From: Candidatus Woesearchaeota archaeon
GTDB taxonomy: Archaea; Nanobdellota; Nanobdellia; Woesearchaeales; UBA10216
Direction of reading: 5' to 3'
Length of the DNA: 53,350 nt
NCBI GenBank assembly: GCA_016188155.1
Contig: JACPIH010000009.1
Location: 1-53,350 of the forward strand
The notes below the pieces were generated by a model. The model saw only the letters and a list, made by a program, of their open reading frames with translations. It searched no databases and had not been told where the DNA came from. Each line of letters opens with the position of its first letter. Position 1 is the first letter of the stretch. The translations under genes and the position numbers were made by a program. Positions 18,342 through 27,545 of this stretch are shown here, in pieces.

Positions 18342-19346
18342 GTGCTGACAATGGAAAATCTGCTTCCCTTCGAAAAAACAAAACGGGAAATTCTGGTAAA
18401 AAGAAAAGACGCCACAACTTCCGAGCAGCACGGCTGCAGGCCGGAAGACCGCAAAACAGAAGAGCTCATCAGCTACGGCATCGTAAACCTTGACAAGCCA
18501 GCCGGACCGACTTCGCACCAAGTGACTTCTTACGCGAGGGACATCCTAAAAGTGAAAAAAGCAGGCCACTCGGGAACGCTTGACCCAAACGTAACAGGGG
18601 TGCTGCCGGTAGCAATCGGAAGGGCAACAAGGATAGTGCAGCTCCTTCTTACCGCAGGAAAGGAATACGTTTGCCTCATGCACATCCACAAGGACATTGA
18701 CGAGAAAAAGCTTCGGGAGGTGTGCACAGAGTTCACCGGCAAAATAAAGCAGCTTCCCCCGGTAAGAAGCTCTGTCAAAAGGCAGCTGAGGGAGAGGACA
18801 GTTTATTATTTTGAGCTGCTGGAAGTTGACGGCAAAGACGTGCTGTTCAAAGTTGGAACGCAGGCAGGAACTTACATAAGGAAGCTTGTTTCTGACATTG
18901 GTGAAAAGATAGGTGGGGCGCATATGGTCGAGCTGCGAAGGACAAAGGCAGGGCCGTTCAGCGAAGATGATGGAACCCTTGCGACTTTGCAGGACTTGGC
19001 TGATGCATACCACTATTACAAAAATGAAGGCAATGACAAATACATCAGGCACATAATCCAGCCCGTAGAAAGGGCTGTTGCCCACATCCCCAAAATCTGG
19101 ATAACCGACAGCGCTGTCGAAAGCCTATGCCACGGTGCGCCATTGCACATGCCAGGGGTTGCAAAGCTCGAGAACGGCATAGGCAAAGGAGACACTGTGG
19201 CAATAATGACGCTAAAAGATGAGCTAGTGGCCTACGGAAAAGCAGCAGAAGACTCACAGAAAATCCTGAAAGACGAGAAAGGCCTTGCCGCAAAGGCAGA
19301 AGCGGTGTTCATGAAGGAAGGGACTTATCCGAGAATGAGAGAATAG
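18342..19346 (+). CDS. cbf5: tRNA/rRNA pseudouridine synthase Cbf5 (TruB family)
   Basis: YGIVNLDKPAGPTSHQV, KKAGHSGTLDPNVTGVLPVAIG, AGTYIRKLVSDIGEKIG, PUA-like C-terminus. Confidence 0.93.
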   Translation: MLTMENLLPFEKTKREILVKRKDATTSEQHGCRPEDRKTEELISYGIVNLDKPAGPTSHQVTSYARDILKVKKAGHSGTLDPNVTGVLPVAIGRATRIVQLLLTAGKEYVCLMHIHKDIDEKKLREVCTEFTGKIKQLPPVRSSVKRQLRERTVYYFELLEVDGKDVLFKVGTQAGTYIRKLVSDIGEKIGGAHMVELRRTKAGPFSEDDGTLATLQDLADAYHYYKNEGNDKYIRHIIQPVERAVAHIPKIWITDSAVESLCHGAPLHMPGVAKLENGIGKGDTVAIMTLKDELVAYGKAAEDSQKILKDEKGLAAKAEAVFMKEGTYPRMRE

Positions 19347-19353
19347 CTAACAT

Positions 19354-19752
19354 CTATTTTTTCTTAGATGAAAAGAGATTTTTATGCGAAGTGTAAGCAC
19401 CTAAAAGTATTGCAGCAAAAACAAGTAGGTTGCCCGAACCAGGCACATCATGACCCATGGTCAAATACGCGATTCTCCATAAAACGCCATATAACCAGAC
19501 AAAGCCGAAGAATAACCCGGCAATTTTCAACCAGGAAAGCTTCGTTTTACCTTTCAGTGAAGCAACAGCCTTAAACCCGCAAAAACCATAAATTAGTAGA
19601 TACGGCACGAGAAGGGTGATAAGAGCCAAACCAAAAGAAACATTAGAAAAGTCCAAAAGAAAGAAAGCGAGATTTCCAGGGATTGAACCGGCCACATATG
19701 CAATAATCGACCAAAGAAACACTACCTTAAGGTCGTTTTTTATTATATTCAT
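19354..19752 (-). CDS. small multi-TM protein
   Basis: Hydrophobic segments; ends MGHDVPGSGNLLVFAAILLGAYTSHKNLFSSKKK; start choice uncertain. Confidence 0.55.
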   Translation of the reverse strand: MNIIKNDLKVVFLWSIIAYVAGSIPGNLAFFLLDFSNVSFGLALITLLVPYLLIYGFCGFKAVASLKGKTKLSWLKIAGLFFGFVWLYGVLWRIAYLTMGHDVPGSGNLLVFAAILLGAYTSHKNLFSSKKK

Positions 19753-19799
19753 CAAAAAAGATCTCGAGAGAATCAGATATATAAATTTAATTGCGCAAA

Positions 19800-20093
19800 T
19801 CAATCAACCGTGAAAAGCCCGCTGCTGCTGTCAACCTTGAAAAGCCCCATTCTTGCACCGGCGTCAAGCCAAGCGTGGGCATAGCTCGCAGCTGCCAAAG
19901 CCGTGAGGAGGTCTCCTTTCTTTGCAAAATGCTTAGAGTCGCTAAGGTAATTCTTTGCCATCGCGAGGAAATCTGCAGCAGACTTGAATTCTTTTGAGCT
20001 TTTGTCTGAAGCCGCAATTTTGACTAAAGTCAACGCCTTCTCAGTCATTGACCAGTACTTCTCCAGCTTTTGCTCAACTGCTGCGGCTGCCAT
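19800..20093 (-). CDS. DUF357-like archaeal protein
   Basis: KLEKYWSMTEKAL..AADFLAMAKNYLSDSKHFAKKGDLLTALAAASYAHAWLDAGARMGLF. Confidence 0.75.
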   Translation of the reverse strand: MAAAAVEQKLEKYWSMTEKALTLVKIAASDKSSKEFKSAADFLAMAKNYLSDSKHFAKKGDLLTALAAASYAHAWLDAGARMGLFKVDSSSGLFTVD

Positions 20094-20143
20094 AGGGAGG
20101 GCGAACGAGGGGCCGCTTTAAAACTTTTACCTTTAAGTATTTG

Positions 20144-20392
20144 CTAAGAAAAAAGCTGAATTTCTGCAGGCAAGGAGATTTTTAAGCCCTTTTGAGCTTG
20201 CATCCTTTTCCTGAATCCCATGATTCCTATGCCTGTAACTTTTTTTGTTTTTTTGTCTATCCTCTCGAATACGCCATCACCCAAATTTTTATAGTGCCCT
20301 TCACCTTGGTCGCCAATGTTTAGCTCCAAGAAGTCGCCTTCTTCGTCATAGTACAGGTTCAGTTTTCCAGTCATCTTATTTTTTCCTTTCAT
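20144..20392 (-). CDS. DUF2283 family protein (antitoxin-like)
   Basis: LNLYYDEEGDFLELNIGD...GHYKNLGDGVFERIDKKTKKVTGIGIMGFRKR. Confidence 0.7.
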   Translation of the reverse strand: MKGKNKMTGKLNLYYDEEGDFLELNIGDQGEGHYKNLGDGVFERIDKKTKKVTGIGIMGFRKRMQAQKGLKISLPAEIQLFS

Positions 20393-20691
20393 TTTATTTT
20401 GTCCGTGTAGAAGCTCGTAATTACAAAGCCTTCCCCGTTTAAATACTTAACTGAAATGAATAAATACTGCTTTTTCTCCTTGTAGTAGCGGTAGTAAAAG
20501 CTTACTGCTGCATCGTATGAAAACGACATTATTTTATCAGGGTATCGCAAAGCGTCTTTTACTTGCTCTGCCTGATCCGACATTTCTGGATGTTTTTGAA
20601 TATGCGCCCATCTTTCTTTTGTCAGGTAGATTGTTCTTCCGGTTTTATCCTTAATTTCAAATACTCTTAACTTAACCATGTTTCCACTCAC
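20389..20691 (-). CDS. small protein, possible PBECR/DUF4258-like toxin
   Basis: TIYLTKERWAHIQKHPEMSD...LRYPDKIMSF...YYRYYKEKKQYLFISVKYLNGEGFVITSFYTDKIK; 4-nt overlaps with both neighbours. Confidence 0.6.
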   Translation of the reverse strand: MSGNMVKLRVFEIKDKTGRTIYLTKERWAHIQKHPEMSDQAEQVKDALRYPDKIMSFSYDAAVSFYYRYYKEKKQYLFISVKYLNGEGFVITSFYTDKIK

Positions 20692-20936
20692 ACAAACTCC
20701 GGAGGGCGTTTCTTCCTTATTACGATAACGAGCTCAAGGTCAAGCGGCTTATTGTAGAAGACTGTCCTTTTCTTCAGCTCAGAATACCTGCTCACCTTGG
20801 CGACTTTAAAATCGTGCTTATCCAAAATTTCAAAAACCTCCGATTTCAGGTGGGCAGCAATCGTATGAAAGCATTCCTTATACTCCTCAAAGTCAAGGAT
20901 GCTGTGGTTGACAAGCACGAATTTGTTTTTTCTCAT
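20688..20936 (-). CDS. hypothetical protein, first gene of a three-gene overlapping set
   Basis: 82-aa ORF, ATGA-type overlap with the next gene. Confidence 0.55.
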   Translation of the reverse strand: MRKNKFVLVNHSILDFEEYKECFHTIAAHLKSEVFEILDKHDFKVAKVSRYSELKKRTVFYNKPLDLELVIVIRKKRPPEFV

Positions 20937-21034
20937 TTTTTCACGCTTTTTTTACAAAAGTTTAAATATGCTTGAGTAACAATCTGCGTTTCGATGAGGG
21001 CGGAATTCGTAGCCATTTGCTACGGCAAATTGTG

Positions 21035-21107
21035 AGCCGATGAGGGGAATCGAACCCCTTCCTTCCGCTTGATGAGGGCGGACGCGTATCCAATTCGCTA
21101 CATCGGC
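21035..21107 (-). tRNA. tRNA or tRNA-like gene, CAT-centred anticodon loop (identity ambiguous)
   Basis: GCCGATG/CATCGGC acceptor, GCG/CGC D stem with GG, TCCGC/GCGGA anticodon stem, AGGGG-TTCGATT-CCCCT T arm; anticodon loop is 9 nt (CCTCATCAA); position 73 is T. Confidence 0.7.
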
Positions 21108-21389
21108 TTTTCACTTTTCTCGCCGCTGCCAAATTCTCAAAGAACTTGCTTAAATACCCTAGCCGGGCACGTGTCCAGTGACGTTGCCTAAAAGGGCTGT
21201 AGGGGCTAAATTTGGGTTCTACAGGCGCTGCAAAGCCATTGCGCAAAGTTTCCGGAAATGTCCAGTGGTTCTTGCGGAAAATAAGAAAAGTTTTCAGAAA
21301 TCAGGTTAAGGAATTACAATTTCAGCAGTTTCAGGCTAAAAATTTTTATTAGAAAACTTTAAATAATTGCACTAAACAGGAAAGGTGTT

Positions 21390-22121
21390 ATGGTGCGGAG
21401 GAAATTATTAGTTGCTGTTATGTTCGCTTTTGTTTTACTTGCAACCCTATCGCTTTTTGCTTATGCAGCTTCAGGACCTTCTGTTGCCAAAACTGTAAAG
21501 GAAGACGAAAAGCCAAAGCCACAGGTTCAAAAGGCCGGGGAGGTAACTGCGGATGAAGCTGCAAAATACAAGTGCAGCGACTTAACGGCAATGAATGACA
21601 GGATAAGGTGCAGGCTTAAGCTGCAGGAAGAAAACGAATATGATTATCTGCCGGAAGAGTGCAGAGCATTGGTAAATGAGTCAAGAGGAAAATGCGTTGC
21701 AGACTACAAAAAGTCGCAGCAGTGCTGGACGTCGCTGAACGACACAGAAAGGTTTGACTGCGCAAAGAAGTCATTCGGGCTCGTTGGAACTGTAGCCTCG
21801 CAAAAGGCGCAGTGCAACAACCTTACCGGAACAAACAGGTCAGGCTGCATACTGCAGCTAAGGGACAGGGTGGACGCAGTAGTGAAGTTCAGGATTTACA
21901 ACCTTGAAGAAAAAGCGCAGCGCCTGATGGAAAAAGGGCTTGCAACTGAAGAGGCCGCCGCTAACTTCATTACGCAGATGGAGCAGCAGAAGCAGAACTA
22001 CAACGCAGCCCAGGCAGTAGCTGAGAAGAAGGCTGTTGTCAAGGGCGTGCAGAAGCTGTGGAAGGAGTTCATAAGCAACATGAAGCCAGGGCTGGCCGGT
22101 AAAAACGTGAGCAAAATATGA
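21390..22121 (+). CDS. secreted Cys-containing hypothetical protein
   Basis: Signal-like RRKLLVAVMFAFVLLATLSLFAYAA; multiple spaced Cys residues. Confidence 0.65.
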   Translation: MVRRKLLVAVMFAFVLLATLSLFAYAASGPSVAKTVKEDEKPKPQVQKAGEVTADEAAKYKCSDLTAMNDRIRCRLKLQEENEYDYLPEECRALVNESRGKCVADYKKSQQCWTSLNDTERFDCAKKSFGLVGTVASQKAQCNNLTGTNRSGCILQLRDRVDAVVKFRIYNLEEKAQRLMEKGLATEEAAANFITQMEQQKQNYNAAQAVAEKKAVVKGVQKLWKEFISNMKPGLAGKNVSKI

Positions 22122-22408
22122 AAAATCTTGCAGTCATTGCGGTTATTGCAGCGATAATTGCCACAATGGTACTTGGCGGATGCGCACCACAACAGTCGCC
22201 AGAACTACCAGAACAACCTGCACAGCCGCAAGAACAGCAGCAACAGCTAACACTACCACCTGAATCTCAGCCGATTGCACAGCAGCCACCAGCGCAACAA
22301 CCTGCAGAGCAACAAGCGCCAGCTACAACACCCGTAACCGCCGGGGATGATGACCTCTACAGCGACAACCTTGACCAATCACTGGAAGAATTAGACCAGC
22401 TTGAGTAA
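22118..22408 (+). CDS. small putative lipoprotein, Pro/Gln-rich
   Basis: Lipobox-like ATMVLGGC then PQQSPELPEQPAQPQEQQQQ; 4-nt overlap with the upstream gene. Confidence 0.65.
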   Translation: MKNLAVIAVIAAIIATMVLGGCAPQQSPELPEQPAQPQEQQQQLTLPPESQPIAQQPPAQQPAEQQAPATTPVTAGDDDLYSDNLDQSLEELDQLE

Positions 22409-22486
22409 ATAAAAAATTGGCAGTTGCACCAGCTGCCTTCTGAAAGATTTAAATAGTCCTGCACTGCTGTCTGCAAAAGCCAAAAA

Positions 22487-22996
22487 ATGAGGTTTTCACC
22501 ACTAGAACTGACAAAGGACCTGGCAAGCCTGACCTACCATGACGTAGCCAGGAGGAGGCTGGTAACGCCATTCCTCATATTCATCTCATTCCTGCTGGCT
22601 TTTGCCACCACAAGGGCGGTAGCCTACTTATTCCCGTCAGTAAACCTGATAATAGGCCGTTACCACATCCACCACTTCTACTACGGCATTGCGCTGCTTG
22701 TTGCATCAAACTGGATAGCCCTGATAACGAACAGGCCATGGCCAAAATACTTTGCAGCAGTGCTGTCCGGGTTTGGCCTCGGAATCATTGCCGATGAGAT
22801 AGGGCTGCTGCTAACGTGCACATCTCCTCAGTTGCTGCAGTGCGACTATTACGCCAGAATAACCCTGGACATATTCATAGCTATTGTGGCAGCCTTCCTC
22901 TCGGTGCTGTATTTAATGCCGGTGATGAGGAGGTTCAGGAGGGTAACCTACAGGACCCTGATGCTTATGCTCGGCGTATTCAGAAGGAGACGCTGA
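22487..22996 (+). CDS. conserved-looking membrane protein with HIHHFYYG motif
   Basis: 3-4 predicted TM segments; RYHIHHFYYGIALL, GFGLGIIADEIGLLL. Confidence 0.6.
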   Translation: MRFSPLELTKDLASLTYHDVARRRLVTPFLIFISFLLAFATTRAVAYLFPSVNLIIGRYHIHHFYYGIALLVASNWIALITNRPWPKYFAAVLSGFGLGIIADEIGLLLTCTSPQLLQCDYYARITLDIFIAIVAAFLSVLYLMPVMRRFRRVTYRTLMLMLGVFRRRR

Positions 22997-23134
22997 CTCT
23001 GATTATTCTTTTAGGAATAATTCTTTCACAACAGTTTATAAACAAGAATATTGCTGGAAGTGGCGTGGCAATTGCAGCAATGAAGAATTGCAGCGCATAT
23101 AACGGAATTAAAAATGGATGAGGTGGGCAAGGAA

Positions 23135-24316
23135 ATGACTAAAATAACATACGTTACTTCAGAATCAGTAACAGAAGGGCACCCAGACAAAATCTGCGAC
23201 CAGATTTCTGACGCAATACTTGACAGCCTTCTAGCGCAGGACCCGTACTCCAGAGTGGCTGTTGAATGCCTGACAACTACAGGAACGGTTGTTGTTGCAG
23301 GTGAAGTAACCACGCGTGGCTTCGCAGACATACAGACAATCGCCAGGAGAAAGCTCCGCGAAATAGGATATACAGACCCTCGCTTCGGCATAGACTGCGA
23401 GGACGCAGGGGTCCTAGTTGCGCTCCACGGGCAGAGCCCTGACATTGCACAGGGCGTTGACAAGGAAGGAGCCGGAGACCAGGGCATGATGTACGGCTTT
23501 GCCACTACAGAAACGCCAGAGCTTATGCCACTTCCCATAATGCTGGCCCACAAGCTCACAAGAAGGCTGGCGGAAGTCAGGAAAACAGGCATCATAAACC
23601 ACATCGGGCCTGACGGCAAGTCACAGGTAAGCGTTGAGTACCATGATGGAGCTCCAAAAAGGGTAAGCACGGTTGTCATAGCTGCACAGCATACAGACGA
23701 TAAGGACGAGGCAGCACTCAAGCAGGAAATCCTTGAGAATGTGATAAAGCCGGTGTGCGGCAAATACTTTGACAGCAACACCAAGGTGCACATCAACGCC
23801 ACAGGCAAGTTCGTAATCGGAGGGCCGGAAGGCGATACAGGAGTTACAGGAAGGAAGATAATCGTTGACACCTATGGCGGTGTCGGGAGGCATGGAGGAG
23901 GGGCTTTTTCAGGGAAAGACCCGACAAAAGTTGACAGGTCTGGGGCATATGCTGCAAGGTGGGTTGCAAAAAACATCGTTGCCGCAGGATTAGCTGACAA
24001 GTGCGAGGTGCAGCTCTCTTATTGCATAGGCGTTGCAGAGCCGACCTCAGTAAATGTAGACTGCTTCGGCACAAACAAGGTTGAAGAGGAAAAAATTGTT
24101 GCAGCAGTGAAGAAGCACTTCAAACTAACGCCAAGGTGGATTATTGACACGCTTCAGCTGCGCAGGCCCATTTACCAGAAAGCGGCAGCCTATGGCCACT
24201 TCGGCAGGACCGACCCTGACTTCACCTGGGAACGGACAGACATGGCAGAAACGCTGAGAAGGGAGTGCGGGATGGCCGAAAGAAGGGCTACGGTTGCCGC
24301 GGTGGTTGGGGATTAA
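23135..24316 (+). CDS. metK: S-adenosylmethionine synthetase, bacterial-type MetK
   Basis: [88 protein letters not shown]. Confidence 0.95.
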   Translation: MTKITYVTSESVTEGHPDKICDQISDAILDSLLAQDPYSRVAVECLTTTGTVVVAGEVTTRGFADIQTIARRKLREIGYTDPRFGIDCEDAGVLVALHGQSPDIAQGVDKEGAGDQGMMYGFATTETPELMPLPIMLAHKLTRRLAEVRKTGIINHIGPDGKSQVSVEYHDGAPKRVSTVVIAAQHTDDKDEAALKQEILENVIKPVCGKYFDSNTKVHINATGKFVIGGPEGDTGVTGRKIIVDTYGGVGRHGGGAFSGKDPTKVDRSGAYAARWVAKNIVAAGLADKCEVQLSYCIGVAEPTSVNVDCFGTNKVEEEKIVAAVKKHFKLTPRWIIDTLQLRRPIYQKAAAYGHFGRTDPDFTWERTDMAETLRRECGMAERRATVAAVVGD

Positions 24317-24370
24317 CTCAAAATTTGCAGGTTTATGGCAAAAGCTTTTTAAATAAGTAATTACTCATTA

Positions 24371-25144
24371 GTGGTTATGGATAGCCATGTTAATTATCAG
24401 GCTGTTGTTGTTGACTGCGTAAACGTATGCCTTGAAGATGGGCAAGCAAATGCTATGCCTGCCTTAGAAAGGATACTTGGCGTCCCGACATCTGATATAG
24501 AAAAGGCATTAGGCGGCGATTTGCGGGCAGCCTACACCACTCGCAGACTGACTGCAGAGCAATACTGGGATACTGTGATAATGGACATTCTTCGCCTCTC
24601 AAAATCTGGGGTTATTGAAAGAATTGCTAGTGCGAGAGGAGTAACTGCAGAAGACGTTGGCAGCCTAGGAAGCTTGGAAACCGTAATCAATGAGCATTAC
24701 AAGCCCATTCCCAAAGTAATAGATGTCCTTGAACGCTTAGAAAAAATATACCTGCTTGGCATGATATCCAACACATCATTCGAGAGGTCAACGTACTGGC
24801 AGGCAAACTTTCCTGGGATTTTCAGACTGTTTGGCCATCGTGTACTCTTTTCCAACCTGCCACCGTACGTGAGAAAGCATCAAGGGTTAAAAGAAATGTT
24901 GAACTTAATGTCTGTTCATATGAACTTGCCGGTTGGGAGCATGATTTACGTTGATGACAAAAGCCTAAATGTCGAGGCTGCTATTGACGCTGGCGTTGGC
25001 GGAAGCATACATTTGACAACTACGCCGCAGTTGCCGCTAGCAAGCACTCAACAAGAACTTGCGCTCCCTTCTTCGAGAATTGTTGCGGCAACTTACGACA
25101 CCTTTGAGAGCGTCTTAAAAGAGAGCTACCAGCTCAAGTTATAG
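24371..25144 (+). CDS. HAD-superfamily-like protein with degenerate motif I
   Basis: AVVVDCVNVCLED (motif I), GMISNTS (II), YVDDKSLNVEAAIDAGV (IV). Confidence 0.65.
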   Translation: MVMDSHVNYQAVVVDCVNVCLEDGQANAMPALERILGVPTSDIEKALGGDLRAAYTTRRLTAEQYWDTVIMDILRLSKSGVIERIASARGVTAEDVGSLGSLETVINEHYKPIPKVIDVLERLEKIYLLGMISNTSFERSTYWQANFPGIFRLFGHRVLFSNLPPYVRKHQGLKEMLNLMSVHMNLPVGSMIYVDDKSLNVEAAIDAGVGGSIHLTTTPQLPLASTQQELALPSSRIVAATYDTFESVLKESYQLKL

Positions 25145-25298
25145 CTGATTTAAGAGCAGACCTCAGGGCAATGTTTATAAAGAGAAAAAGACCTCCCTTC
25201 TCTGTGACATAAGTCAGTGAGCCATACCATCTTTTTATTAAAAAATCAAGCCAGAAAGGGAATCAGCTTATTGTACCAGGGGGCATATTGGGAGCGCG

Positions 25299-27539
25299 GT
25301 GAAAGTGAAAACTGAACCATTGAATGTTAGTTTAGGGGAAGATGAATTGGGGCAGGAACGTAGGTTTAACGGGGACGGTCATAATGGAAATGGGAAAACA
25401 GACACCATAGACCCCAGAACAATGGTTCTTGAAGCACTTCTGGCTCAGGCAGAGAACAACAGATATATTGTGGTAAGGCTCGGCGAAAACCAAGCAATCA
25501 TGGGAGAGGTTGCTGAAGGTGTACGGGAAGCCTTGCACAGCGAGCGCTTGAAAAGTTCTATGCCACCAGGCTATGCACAAAACGTTGATGTGCTTGTTGC
25601 TGCCGATACAGTTCATGCCATACAATACCTTCAGGAGAAGGAGTATCACAGAGTTTCTGGAATTATAATGCATCCTGAAGAAGTGCCTGAGGGCGACCAC
25701 CTATTACGAGTTCTTAATGGTGTCGACACTCATCGCGTCATAGACCTTAGTCAAAAACCATCAATTTTCGCAGGAGGGGTGGTTAATAAGGAAGCCCTGT
25801 TAGAAGAGGTTATAGCAATTTTGCGGCATAATTACAACGTCCTGCAGGAAGTAATATCAAACTATTTACCAAAGGGGGAAGTGCTTTCATCAGGTCTTTT
25901 GCCGCCTGCTAGAATCGGGCAAAATGACATTACACTGGAAGGGATTATAGAAACTAGGGAAGGGCTTAAAGACGCATGGGCAGCTAGAAAAAATGCGGAA
26001 TCCATAAATACAAAGAGAGCGATCGAAGCCAAAAGACCCAGGCAACAGGTAACACAGGTTGTTCCAGAAGATATTCAAAAGGCCATACAAGCACTAGCAG
26101 CAACAGACTACCCGGCGCTAAAAGGGCAGGAGTATGCCGCACCCGTACCTACAGACCCTAAAGACCCTGATTTCTTAAATGACACACGCAGGCTCAGCAA
26201 AGAACTTGGTGAACTTGTGGAGATTATATCGTCTTCTGTGGGTGCTGGAGGCACTCCCGGGCTAACACACTTTTACAGGTACGCGACGAAAGGCATTATA
26301 GGCTTATTCGATGAAAACGTCCAGGCAACACCTGAACAAAAGTTTATCTGGGTCAAGCCTTATAATACAGCTGCAGAGGTCCAGGCTCTTTTCCACCAGT
26401 TCTTATTCAACCAGTTTGATTTGCAAAGAGACAGGGGCATAAATGTTTTGCATGAACCTTTGGCGTACCATTACTCAGAGCGGCTTGATCAATACTTTGT
26501 CATCTCGCGCGCACCCCTACTTGCTATAACTGCTGAAGTTGCGAACCAAGTAAAAAAGCTTGGGCCTGATTTCTTTGATGGTTACCTTGGCGCACTGATG
26601 GAGATAGGGTTTGAACAGCTTGTTAAGTATAAGGGGACAGCACAAACTGGTTTTGATGCAAAACAAAGAACCTTAATATTGCATGGGTACAAGGCAAAAG
26701 CGATAACAGCCAAAGATGATTTGGAAAGGGCTACTGGAGAAAAATTATCAGAAGCGGAGCTGCGTTTATTCTTGGAGTCGTTGGGGACTATTTTTGACGA
26801 CGTATCTCTCTGGGACCCGCAGCTCTTTGGTCCGATTATGGACTATAAACCTTATAACAACGGGAACAGGCTTGGAGTCATAAGACCATCGCCTGAACTA
26901 GTTCGAGCAGTGTTGTTTGGTGGGAGAACAACGCAGCCTGAGAGAGAGTCTGTTACACGCAGCATGAGAGAAACATACGGTATTCTTGAACACGAAGGAA
27001 GACCAGGAATCACTTTAGAAGATTCTTCCCACATGATTGACTCTCCAGAATTACTAATAGAACCTGCCAAAAGGCCACATTTCTTCGTGTCGTACATAAC
27101 GGCAGTGATGCCAAACGCCACAGACCGGGAATTATCCGGCGTATGGCCTGCATATTTTGGAATGGAAGAAGGCAAAACGATTCGTAAAATGCAGCGAACG
27201 GTCCATTACATGATTACGAACTTCAGGAACGCTCCGAGGGAAGAAGTTGGGAAAAATTTTGAAAGCTATTTGGAGGGCTACAGAACTTATGCTGGGTGGC
27301 TAGCTCAGACAGCTTACGCCGCAGTAATTTTAACCTCACAACATTTAGGCGATAAGTTTGACCAGCAAGTAAAAGTGGTAAGTCAGTTATATTCCGAGCG
27401 GGAGCCAAAGTTACCTTCAAGCCCCGGAGCTTTGGCAGCTTTACCGAGGGCTTTCTATGGCACTTTCGTTGCGTTGCAACGCCTCCTTGAACTTGAACCG
27501 AAAGCTGGTTTGCTGCGAAGATTGGATGTTTTGCGCTAA
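25299..27539 (+). CDS. orphan 746-aa protein
   Basis: Long ORF; N-terminal alpha/beta region, middle segment FIWVKPYNTAAEVQALFHQF...YHYSERLDQYFVISRA...MDYKPYNNGNRLG; no family recognised with confidence. Confidence 0.75.
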   Translation: MKVKTEPLNVSLGEDELGQERRFNGDGHNGNGKTDTIDPRTMVLEALLAQAENNRYIVVRLGENQAIMGEVAEGVREALHSERLKSSMPPGYAQNVDVLVAADTVHAIQYLQEKEYHRVSGIIMHPEEVPEGDHLLRVLNGVDTHRVIDLSQKPSIFAGGVVNKEALLEEVIAILRHNYNVLQEVISNYLPKGEVLSSGLLPPARIGQNDITLEGIIETREGLKDAWAARKNAESINTKRAIEAKRPRQQVTQVVPEDIQKAIQALAATDYPALKGQEYAAPVPTDPKDPDFLNDTRRLSKELGELVEIISSSVGAGGTPGLTHFYRYATKGIIGLFDENVQATPEQKFIWVKPYNTAAEVQALFHQFLFNQFDLQRDRGINVLHEPLAYHYSERLDQYFVISRAPLLAITAEVANQVKKLGPDFFDGYLGALMEIGFEQLVKYKGTAQTGFDAKQRTLILHGYKAKAITAKDDLERATGEKLSEAELRLFLESLGTIFDDVSLWDPQLFGPIMDYKPYNNGNRLGVIRPSPELVRAVLFGGRTTQPERESVTRSMRETYGILEHEGRPGITLEDSSHMIDSPELLIEPAKRPHFFVSYITAVMPNATDRELSGVWPAYFGMEEGKTIRKMQRTVHYMITNFRNAPREEVGKNFESYLEGYRTYAGWLAQTAYAAVILTSQHLGDKFDQQVKVVSQLYSEREPKLPSSPGALAALPRAFYGTFVALQRLLELEPKAGLLRRLDVLR

Positions 27540-27545
27540 ACTTTC

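Noticed and set aside
22118-22408. CAG/CCA-rich Pro/Gln tract considered as a DNA repeat
   Set aside because: Not a regular repeat; explained as a low-complexity linker of a lipoprotein.
23026-23871. 281-aa minus ORF antisense to metK
   Set aside because: metK on the plus strand is unambiguous; the antisense ORF has no recognisable motifs.
25180-25215. Imperfect inverted repeat CTCTGTGACATAAGTCAGTGAG upstream of the 746-aa gene
   Set aside because: Contains a 2x2 mismatch, no second copy found; too weak to call an operator.
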